DNA of 64,000 bases, from NCBI RefSeq assembly GCF_051014445.1, contig NW_027488366.1, positions 19,052,001 to 19,116,000 on the forward strand, read 5' to 3'. Source of the DNA: Colletes latitarsis (lineage: Eukaryota; Arthropoda; Insecta; Hymenoptera; Colletidae). The notes below the pieces were generated by a model. The model worked only from the letters and a program-made list of their open reading frames with translations, did not search any database and was not told the DNA's origin. Numbering within the stretch: position 1 is the first letter of the stretch; the number at the start of each line of letters is the position of its first letter. Shown here piece by piece: positions 50,784 to 61,400 of this stretch. Position numbers and translations under genes: made by a program.

Positions 50784-51720
50784 GATGCTTTATCCTCTAA
50801 AATATTTATCCAGAACAGGTTTCATTGAATGTTTCAGTGTGGTACCACTTTACTACGTGATCCAATCCAGAAATAGCCCAGGATCTAGCCATGAAGTATG
50901 AGAAATATGCGATAGTAAGAGCCTGATGAGGGCAAATCCTAGACCTATCCCAGACCTAACTTGCGTTATCCTCTAAAATATTGATCGAAACCAGGTTTAA
51001 TTGACTGTTTCAGCGTGGTACCACATTACTACGTGATACAATGCAGAAACAGCCCAGGATCTAGCCATGAAGTATGAGAAATATGCGAAAGTATGAGCCT
51101 GATGAGGGCAAATCCTAGACGTAACCCAGACCTAACACGCGTTATCCTCTAAAATATTTATCAAGACCAGGTTTAATTGAATGTTTCAGTGTGGTACCAC
51201 ATTACTACGTGATCCAAACCAGACAAAAACCCAGGATCCGTTCAACAAGTATGTGAGGAATGCGAAAGTATGAGTCTGATGAGCGAAAATCCCAGGCCTA
51301 ACCTAGACCTAACATGCGTTGTCCTCAAAAATATTGATCGAAACCTTGTTTAATCGACAGTTTCAGTGTGGTACCACATTACTATGTGATCCAAACCAGT
51401 AAAAACCCAGGATCTGTTCAACGAGTATGTGAAGTGTGCGAAAGTATGAGTCTGATGAGGGCAAATCCCAGACCTATCCCAGTCCTAACATGCGTTATCC
51501 TCTAAAATATTTATCAAGACCAGGTTTAATTGATTGTTTCAGTGTGGACCCACATTACTACGTGATCCAAACCAGAAAAAACCCAGGATCCGTTCAACAG
51601 GTATGTGAAGAATGCGAAAGTATGAGTCTGATGAGTGAAAATCCCAGGCCTAACCTAGACCTAACATGCGTTATCCTAAAAAATATTGATCGAAACCTGG
51701 TTTAATCGACTGTTTCAGTG
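50784..51720. repeat. 9.69-kb-offset block, copy 1
   Basis: This starts at GATGCTTTATCC with TTATCCAGAACAGGTTTC and includes GCGATAGTAAGAGCC, CAATGCAGAAACAG and CCAGACAAAAACCC. The same run is at 60,475-61,400 (offset 9,691, then 9,688). Its first part also occurs at 56,601. Confidence 0.83.
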
Positions 51721-52109
51721 CGGTACCACATTACTATGTGATCCAAACCAGAAAATAACCCAGGATCTGTTCAACGAGTATGTGAAGTATGCGAAAGTAT
51801 GAGTCTGATGAGCGCAAATCCCAGACCTATCCCAGACCTAACATGCGTTATCCTCTAAAATATTTATCAAGACCAGGTTTAATTGATTGTTTCAGTGTGG
51901 ACCCACATAACTACGTGATCCAAACCAGAAAAAACCCAGGATCCGTTCAACAAGTATGTGAAGAATGCGAAAGTATGAGTCTGATGAGTGAAAAAACCAG
52001 GCCTGACCTAGACCTAACATGCGTTATCCTCTAAAATATTGAGCGAAACCAGGTTTAATGGACTGTTTCAGTGTGGTACCACACTACTACGGGATCCAAA
52101 CCAGAAAAA

Positions 52110-53525
52110 ACCCAGGAACTGTTCAACGAGTATGTGAAGAAAGCGAAAGTATGAGTCTGATGAGGGCTAATCCCAGACCTATCCCAGACCCAACTTGCGA
52201 TATCCTCTAAAATATTGATCGAAACCAGGTTTAATTGACTGTTTTATTGTGGTACCACACTACTACGGGATCCAAACCAGAAAAAACCCAGGATCTGTTC
52301 AACAAGTATGTGAAAAACGCGAAAGTATGAGCCTGATGAGGGCAAATCCCAGACCTATCCCAGACCTAACTTACGTTGTCCTCTAAAATATTGATGGAAA
52401 CCAGGTTTAGTTGATTGTTTCAGTGTGGTCCCACATTACTACGTGATCCAAACCAGAAAAAACCCAGGATCTGTTCAACATGTATGAGAAATATGCGAAA
52501 GAATGAGCCTGATGAGTGCAAATCCCAGACCTAACCTAGACCTAACATGAATTTTTCTCTAAAATATTGATCGAAACCAGGTTTAATTGACTGTTTCAGC
52601 GTTGTACCACATTACTACGTGATACAATCCAGAAACAGCCCAGGATCTAGCCCATGAAGTATGAGAGATATGCGAAAGTATGAGCCTGCTGAGGGCAAAT
52701 CCTAGACCTAACCCAAGCCTAACATGCGTTATCCTCTAAAATATGTATCAAGACCAGGTTTAATTGATTGTTTCAGTGTGGTCCCACATTACAACGTGAT
52801 CCAAACCAGAAAAAACCCAGCATCCGTTCAACACGTATGTGAAGAATGCGAAAGTATGAGTCTGATGAGTGAAAATCCCAGGCCTAACCTAGACCTAACA
52901 TGCGTTATCCTCAAAAATATAGATCGAAACCTGGTTTAATCGACTGTTTCAGTGTGGTACCACATTACTATGTGATCCAAACCAGAAAATAACCCAGGAT
53001 CTGTTCAACGAGTATGTGAAGTGTGCGAATGTATGAGTCTGATGAGGGCAAATCCCATACCTATCCCAGACCTAGCATGCGTTATCCTCTAAAATATTTA
53101 TCAAGACCAGGTGTAATTGATTCTTTCACTGTGGACCCACATTACTACGTGATCCAAACCAGAAAAAACCCAGCATCCGTTCAACACGTATGTGAAGAAT
53201 GCGAAAGTATGAGTCTGATGAGTGAAAATCCCAGGCCTGACCTAGACCTAACATGCGTTATCCTCTAAAATATTGAGTGAAACCAGGTTTAATCGACTGT
53301 TTCAGTGTGGTACCACATTACTATGAGATCCAAACAAGAAAATAACCCAGGATCTGTTCAACGAGTATGTGAAGTGTGCGAAAGTATGTGTCTGATGAGG
53401 TCAAATCCCAGACCATTCCCAGACTTAACTTGCGTTATCCTCTAAGATATTGATCGAAACCAGGTTTAATCGACTGCTTCAGTGTGGTACCAAATTACTA
53501 CGTGATCCAAACCAGAAAAAACCCC
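52110..53525. repeat. 2,115-bp-offset duplication, copy 1
   Basis: About eight monomers from CAGGAACTGTTCAACGAG to GGTACCAAATTACTACG recur at 54,225-55,640 with a constant 2,115-bp offset. Shared rare features are CATGAATTTTTCTC, CTAGCCCATGAAG (one extra base), AAATATGTATCAAG, CATTACAACGTG, GTGTAATTGATTCTTTC and AGATCCAAACAAG. Confidence 0.85.
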
Positions 53526-53790
53526 GGATCCGTTCAACAAGTATGTGAAGAATGCGAAAGTATGAGTCTGATGAGTGAAAAAACCAGGCCTGACCTAGAC
53601 CTAACATGCGTTATCCTCTAAAATATTGAGCGAAACCAGGTTTAATGGACTGTTTCAGTGTGGTACCACACTACTACGGGATCCAAACCAGAAAAAACCC
53701 AGGATCTGTTCAACAAGTATGTGAAAAACGCGACAGTATGGGCCTGATGAGGGCAAATCCCAGACCTATCCCAGACCTAACTTGCGTTGT

Positions 53791-55972
53791 CCCCTAAAAT
53801 ATTGATGGAAACCAGGTTTAATTGTCTGTTTCAGTGTTGTACTACATTACTACGTGATGCAATCCAGAAAAGCTCAGGATCTAGCCATCAAGTATGAGAA
53901 ATATGCGAAAGAATGAGCCTGATGAGAGCAAATCCCAGACCTATCCCAGACATAACTTGCGTTGTCCTCTAAAACATTGATGGAAACCAGGTTTAATTGA
54001 CTGTTTCAGTGTTGTACTTCATTACTACGTGATGCAATCCAGAAAAAGCTCAGGATCTAGCCATCAAGTATGAGAAATATGCGAAAGAATGAGCCTGATG
54101 AGAGCAAATCCCAGACCTGTCCCAGACCTAACATGCGTTATCCTCAAAAATATTGTTCGAAACCTGGTTTAATCGACTGTTTCAGTGTGGTACCACATTA
54201 CTATCTGATCCAAACCAGAAAATAACACAGGAACTGTTCAACGAGTATGTGAAGAAAGCGAAAGTATGAGTCTGATGAGGGCTAATCCCAGACCTATCCC
54301 AGACCTAACTTGCGATATCCTCTAAAATATTGATCGAAACCAGGTTTAATTGACTGTTTTATTGTGGTACCACACTACTACGGGATCCAAACCAGAAAAA
54401 ACCCAGGATCTGTTCAACAAGTATGTGAAAAACGCGAAAGTATGAGCCTGATGAGGGCAAATCCCAGACCTATCCCAGACCTAACTTGCGTTGTCCTCTA
54501 AAATATTGATGGAAACCAGGTTTAGTTGATTGTTTCAGTGTGGTCCCACATTACTACGTGATCCAAACCAGAAAAAACCCAGGATCTGTTCAACATGTAT
54601 GAGAAATATGCGAAAGAATGAGCCTGATGAGAGCAAATCCCAGACCTAACCTAGACCTAACATGAATTTTTCTCTAAAATATTGATCGAAACCAGGTTTA
54701 ATTGACTGTTTCAGCGTTGTACCACATTACTACGTGATACAATCCAGAAACAGCCCAGGATCTAGCCCATGAAGTATGAGAGATATGCGAAAGTATGAGC
54801 CTGCTGAGGGCAAATCCTAGACCTAACCCAAGCCTAACATGCGTTATCCTCTAAAATATGTATCAAGACCAGGTTTAATTGATTGTTTCAGTGTGGTCCC
54901 ACATTACAACGTGATCCAAACCAGAAAAAACCCAGGATCCGTTCAACAAGTATGTGAAGAATGCGAAAGTATGAGTCTGATGAGTGAAAATCCCAGGCCT
55001 AACCTAGACCTAACATGCGTTATCCTCAAAAATATAGATCGAAACCTGGTTTAATCGACTGTTTCAGTGTGGTACCACATTACTATGTGATCCAAACCAG
55101 AAAATAACCCAGGATCTGTTCAACGAGTATGTGAAGTGTGCGAAAGTATGAGTCTGATGAGGACAAATCCCATACCTATCCCAGACCTAACATGCGTTAT
55201 CCTCTAAAATATTTATCAAGACCAGGTGTAATTGATTCTTTCACTGTGGACCCACATTACTACGTGATCCAAACCAGAAAAAACCCAGCATCCGTTCAAC
55301 ACGTATGTGAAGAATGCGAAAGTATGAGTCTGATGAGTGAAAATCCCAGGCCTGACCTAGACCTAACATGCGTTATCCTCTAAAATATTGAGTGAAACCA
55401 GGTTTAATCGACTGTTTCAGTGTGGTACCACATTACTATGAGATCCAAACAAGAAAATAACCCAGGATCTGTTCAACGAGTATGTGAAGTGTGCGAAAGT
55501 ATGTGTCTGATGAGGTCAAATCCCAGACCATTCCCAGACTTAACTTGCGTTATCCTCTAAGATATTGATCGAAACCAGGTTTAATCGACTGCTTCAGTGT
55601 GGTACCAAATTACTACGTGATCCAAACCAGAAAAAACCCAGGATCAGTTCAACAAGTATGAGAAGAATGCGAAAGTATGAGTCTGATGAGTGAAAATCCC
55701 AGGGCTAACCTAGACCTAACATGCGTTATCCTCTAAGCAATTGATCCAAACCAGCTTTAATGGACTGTTTCAGTGTGGTACCACACTACTACGTGATACA
55801 AACCAGAAAAAACCCAGGATCTGTTCAACAAGTATGTGAAAAACGCGAAAGTATGAGCCTGATGAGGGCGAATCCCAGACCTATGCCAGACCTAACTTGC
55901 GTTATCTTCTAAAATATTGATCGAAACCAGGTTTAATTGACTGTTTCAGCGTGGTACCACATTACTACGTGA
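53791..55972. repeat. Long-range block X, copy 2
   Basis: This matches 45,690-47,517 in rare variants and order, with two additional monomers at about 55,150-55,500 that carry the unusual CAGGTGTAATTGATTCTTTC and TATGAGATCCAAACAAG. Confidence 0.8.
54225..55640. repeat. 2,115-bp-offset duplication, copy 2
   Basis: This second copy of the 52,110-53,525 block overlaps long-range block X copy 2. Part of 54.2-55.1 kb is therefore present three times in the window (also at about 46.1-47.0 kb). Confidence 0.85.
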
Positions 55973-57169
55973 CCCAAACCAGAAAAAACCCAGGAGCTGT
56001 TCAACAAGTATGTGAAAAACGCGAAAGTATGAGCCTGATGAGGGCAAATCCCGGACCTATCCCAGACCTAACTTGCGTTATCCTCTAAAATATTGATCGA
56101 AACCAGGTTTAATTGAATGTTTCTGTGTGGTACCACATTACTACGTGATCCAAACCAGTAAAAACCCAGGATCCGTTCTACAAGTATGTGAAGAATGCGA
56201 AAGTATGAGTCTGATGAGTGAAAATCCCAGGCCTAACCTAGACCTAACATGCGTTATCCTGAAAAATATTGATCGAAACCTGGTTTAATCGACTGTTTCA
56301 GTGTGGTACCACATTACTATGTGATCCAAACCAGAAAATAACCCGGAATCTGTTCAACGAGTATGTGAAGTGTGCGAAAGTATGAGTCTGATGAGGGCAA
56401 ATCCCAGACCTATCCCATACCTAACATGTGTTATCATCTAAAATATTTATCAAGACCAGGTTTAATTGATTGTTTCAGTGTGGACCCACATTACTACGTG
56501 ATCCAAACCAGAAAAAACCCAGGATCCGTTCAACAAGTATGTGAAGAATGCGAAAGTATGAGTCTGATGAGTGAAAATCCCAGGCCTAACCCAGACCTAA
56601 GATGCTTTATCCTCTAAAATATTTATCCAGAACAGGTTTCATTGAATGTTTCAGTGTGGTACCACTTTACTACGTGATCCAATCCAGAAATAGCCCAGGA
56701 TCTAGCCATGAAGTATGAGAAATATGCGATAGTAAGAGCCTGATGAGGGCAAATCCTAGACCTATCCCAGACCTAACTTGCGTTATCCTCTAAAATATTG
56801 ATCCAAACCAGGTTTAATGGACTGTTTCAGTGTGGTACCACTTTACTACGTGATCCAAAGCAGAAAAAACCCTCGATCAGGTCAACATGTATGTTAAAAC
56901 TGCGAAAGTATGACCCTGATCAGGGCAAATCCCAGGCCTAACCTAGACCTAACATGCGCTGTCATCTAAAATATTGATGGAAACCAGGTTTAATTGACTG
57001 TTTCAGTGTTGTACTTCATTACTACGTGATCCAATCCAGGAAAAGCCCAGGATCTAGCCCTCAAGTATGAGAAATATGCGAAAGAATGAGCCTGATGAGA
57101 GAAAATCCCAGACCTAACCTAGACCTAACATGAATTATTCTCTGAAATATTGGTCGAAACCAGGTTTAA

Positions 57170-59150
57170 TTGACTGATTCAGTGTGGTCCCACATTACTA
57201 CGTGATCCAAACCAGAAAAAACCCAGGATCAGTTCAACAAGTATAAGAAGAATGCGAAAGTATGAGTCTGATGGGTGAAAATCCCAGGGCTAACCTAGAC
57301 CTAACATGCGTTATCCTCTAAAATATTGATCCAAACCAGGTTTAATGGACAGTTTCAGTGTGGTACCACATTACTACGTGATATAAACCAGAAAAAACCC
57401 AGGATCCGTTCAACAAGTATGTGAGGAATGCGAAAGTATGAGTCTGATGAGTGAAAATCCCAGGCCTAACCTAGACCTAACATGCGTTATCCTCAAAAAT
57501 ATTGATCGAAACCTGGTTTAATCGACTGTTTCAGTTTGGTACCACATTACTACGTAATACAAACCAGAAAAAACCCAGGATCTGTTCAACAAGTATGTGA
57601 GAAACGCGAAAGTATGAGCCTGATGAGGGCGAATCCCAGACCTATGCCAGACCTAACTTGCGTTATCCTCTAAAATATTGATCGAAACCAGGTTTAATTG
57701 ACTGTTTCAGCGTGGTACCACATTACTACGTGATACAAACCAGAAACAGCCCAGGATCTAGCCATGAAGTATGAGAAATATGCGAAAGTATGAGCCTGCT
57801 GGGGGCAAATCCTAGACCTAAGCCAAACCTAACATGCGTTATCCTCTAAAATATTTATCAAGACCAGGTTTAATTGAATGTTTCAGAGTGGTACCACATT
57901 ACTACATGAACCAAACCAGAAAAAACCCAGGATCCGTTCAACAAGTATGTGAACAATGCGAAAGTATGAGTCTCATGATCGAAAATCCCAGACCTAACCT
58001 AGACATAACATGCGTTATCCTCTAAAATATTGATCCAAACCAGGTTTAATGGACTGTTTCAGTGTGGTACCACTTTACTACGTGATCCAAAGCAGAAAAA
58101 ACCCTCGATCAGGTCAACATGTATGTTAAATCTGCGAAAGTATGACCCTGATCAGGGCAAATCCCAGGCCTAACCTAGACCTAACATGCGCTGTCCTCTA
58201 AAATATTGATGGAAACCAGGTTTAATTGACTGTTTCAGTGTTGTACTTCTTTACTACGTGATCCAATCCAGAAAAAGCCCAGGATCTAGCCATCAAGTAT
58301 GAGAAATATGCGAAAGTATGAGCCTGCTGGGGGCAAATCCTAGACCTAAGCCAAACCTAACATGCGTTATCCTCTAAAATATTTATCAAGACCAGGTTTA
58401 ATTGACTGATTCAGTGTGGTCCCACATTACTACGTGATCAAAACCAGAAAAAACCCAGGATCCGTTCAACAAGTATGTGAAGAATGCGAAATATGAGTCT
58501 GATGAGTGAAAATCCCGGGCCTAACCTAGACCTAACTTGCGTTATCCTCTAAAATATTGATCGAAACCAGGTTTAATCGACTGTTTCAGTGTGGTACCAC
58601 ATTACTACGTGATCCAAACCAGAAAAAACCCAGGATCAGTTCAACAAGTATAAGAAGAATGCGAAAGTATGAGTCTGATGAGTGAAAATCCCAGGGCTAA
58701 CCTAGACCTAACATGCGTTATCCTCTAAAATATTGATCGAAACCTGGTTTAATGGACTGTCTCAGTTTGGTACCACATTACTATGTGATCCAAACCAGAA
58801 AATAACCCAGGATCTGTTCAACGAGTATGTGAAGTGTGCGAAAGTATGAGTCTGATGAGGGCTAATCCCACACCTATCCCAGACCTAACTTGCGTTATCC
58901 TCTAAAATATTGATCGAAACCAGGTTTAACCGACTGTTTCAGTGTGGAACCACATTACTACGCGATCCAAACCAGAAAAAACCGAGGATCAGTTCAACAA
59001 GTATGTGAAGAATGCGAAAGTATGAGTCTGATAAGTGAAAATCCCAGGCCTAACCTAGACCTAACATGCGTTATCCTCAAAAATATTGATCGAAACCTGG
59101 TTTAGTCGACTGTTTGAGTGTAGTATCACACTACTACGTGACCCAAACCA
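57170..59150. repeat. Long-range block Y, copy 2
   Basis: This matches 48,540-50,520. Upstream, 56.80-57.17 kb instead matches 47.82-48.19 kb at a larger offset (8,984 bp), so the two long-range blocks were shuffled by gain and loss of whole monomers. Confidence 0.72.
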
Positions 59151-60240
59151 GAAAAAACCCAGGATCTGTTCAACGAGTATGTGAAGTGTGCGAAAGTATG
59201 AGTCTGATGAGGGCAAATCCCAGACCTATCCCAGACCTAACATGTGTTATCCTCTAAAATATTTATCAAGAGCAGGTTTAATTGATTGTTTCAGTGTGGA
59301 CCCACATTACTACGTGATCCAAACCAGAAAAAACCCAGGATCCGTTCTACAAGTATGTGAAGAATGCGAAAGTATGAGTCTGATGAGTGAAAATCCCAGG
59401 CCTAACCTAGACCTAACATGCGTTATCCTGAAAAATATTGATCGAAACCTGGTTTAATCGACTGTTCCAGTGTGGTACCACATTACTATGTGATCCAAAC
59501 CAGAAAATAACCCAGGATCTGTTCAACGAGTATGTGAAGTGTGCGAAAGTATGAGTCTGATGAGGGCTAATCCCAGACCTATCCCAGACCTAACTTGCGT
59601 TATCCTCTAAAATATTGATCGAAACCAGGTTTAATCGACTGTTTCAGTGTGGTACCACATTACTACGTGATCCAAACCAGAAAAAACCCAGGATCAGTTC
59701 AACAAGTATAAGAAGAATGCGAAAGTATGAGTCTGATGAGTGAGAATCCCAGGGCTAACCTAGACCTAACATGCGTTATCCTCTAAAATATTGATCGAAA
59801 CCTGGTTTAATCGACTGTCTCAGTTTGGTACCACATTACTATGTGATCCAAACCAGAAAATAACCCAGGATCTGTTCAACGAGTATGTGAAGTGTGCGAA
59901 ATTATGAGTCTGATGAGGGCTAATTCCAGACCTATCCCAGACCTAAATTGCGTTATCCTCTAAAATATTGATCGAAACCAGGTTTAACCGACTGTTTCAG
60001 TGTGGAACCACATTACTACGTGATCCAAACCAGAAAAAACCCAGGATCAGTTCAACAAGTATGTGAAGAATGCGAAAGTATGAATCTAATGAGTGAAAAT
60101 CCCAGGCCTAACCTAGACCTAACATGCGTTATCCTCAAAAATATTCATCGAAACCTGGTTTAGTCGACTGTTTGAGTGTAGTATCACACTACTACGTGAC
60201 CCAAACCAGAAAAAACCCAGGATCTGTTCAACGAGTATGT
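58570..60240. repeat. 6-monomer (about 1,056-bp) tandem unit
   Basis: The run CAACAAGTATAAGAAGAATG, CTCAGTTTGGTACC, TTTAACCGACTG, TTTGAGTGTAGTATCACAC occurs at 58.57-59.15 kb and again at 59.63-60.24 kb. Equivalent positions are about 1,056-1,059 bp apart, so the unit is six monomers, repeated nearly twice. Confidence 0.75.
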
Positions 60241-60474
60241 GAAAAACGCGAAAGTATGAGTCTGATGAGGGCAAATCCCAGACATATCCCAGACCTAACA
60301 TGTGTTATCCTCTAAAATATTTATCAAGACCAGGTTTAATTGATTGTTTCAGTGTGGACCCACATTACTACGTGATCCACACCAGAAAAAACCCAGGATC
60401 CGTTCAACAAGTATGTGAAGAATGCGAAAGTATGAGTCTGATGAGTGAAAATCCCAGGCCTAACCCAGACCTAA

Positions 60475-61400
60475 GATGCTTTATCCTCTAAAATATTTAT
60501 CCAGAACAGGTTTCATTGAATGTTTCACTGTGGTACCACTTTACTACGTGATCCAATCCAGAAATAGCCCAGGATCTAGCCATGAAGTATGAGAAATATG
60601 CGATAGTAAGAGCCTGATGAGGGCAAATCCTAGACCTATCCCAGACCTAACTTGCGTTATCCTCTAAAATATTGATCGAAACCAGGTTTAATTGACTGTT
60701 TCAGCGTGGTACCACATTACTACGTGATACAATGCAGAAACAGCCCAGGATCTAGCCATGAAGTATGAGAAATATGCGAAAGTATGAGCCTGATGAGGGC
60801 AAATCCTAGACGTAACCCAGACCTAACATGCGTTATCTAAAATATTTATCAAGACCAGGTTTAATTGAATGTTTCAGTGTGGTACCACATTACTACGTGA
60901 TCCAAACCAGACAAAAACCCAGGATCCGTTCAAAAAGTATGTGAGGAATGCGAAAGTATGAGTCTGATCAGTGAAAATCCCAGGCCTAACCTAGACCTAA
61001 CATGCGTTGTCCTCAAAAATATTGATCGAAACCTGGTTTAATCGACTGTTTCAGTGTGGTACCACATTACTATGTGATCCAAACCAGTAAAAACCCAGGA
61101 TCTGTTCAACGAGTATGTGAAGTGTGCGAAAGTATGAGTCTGATGAGGGCAAATCCCAGACCTATCCCAGACCTAACATGCGTTATCCTCTAAAATATTT
61201 ATCAAGACCAGGTTTAATTGATTGTTTCAGTGTGGACCCACATTACTACGTGATCCAAACCAGAAAAAACCCAGGATCCGTTCAACAGGTATGTGAAGAA
61301 TGCGAAAGTATGAGTCTGATGAGTGAAAATCCCAGGCCTAACCTAGACCTAACATGCGTTATCCTAAAAAATATTGATCGAACCCTGGTTTAATCGACTG
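60475..61400. repeat. 9.69-kb-offset block, copy 2 (with a 3-nt deletion)
   Basis: This is the match of 50,784-51,720. GTTATCCTCTAAAATA has become GTTATCTAAAATA at about 60,832, which accounts for the offset change from 9,691 to 9,688. The same 3-nt-deleted form appears five monomers later at about 61,712. Confidence 0.83.
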
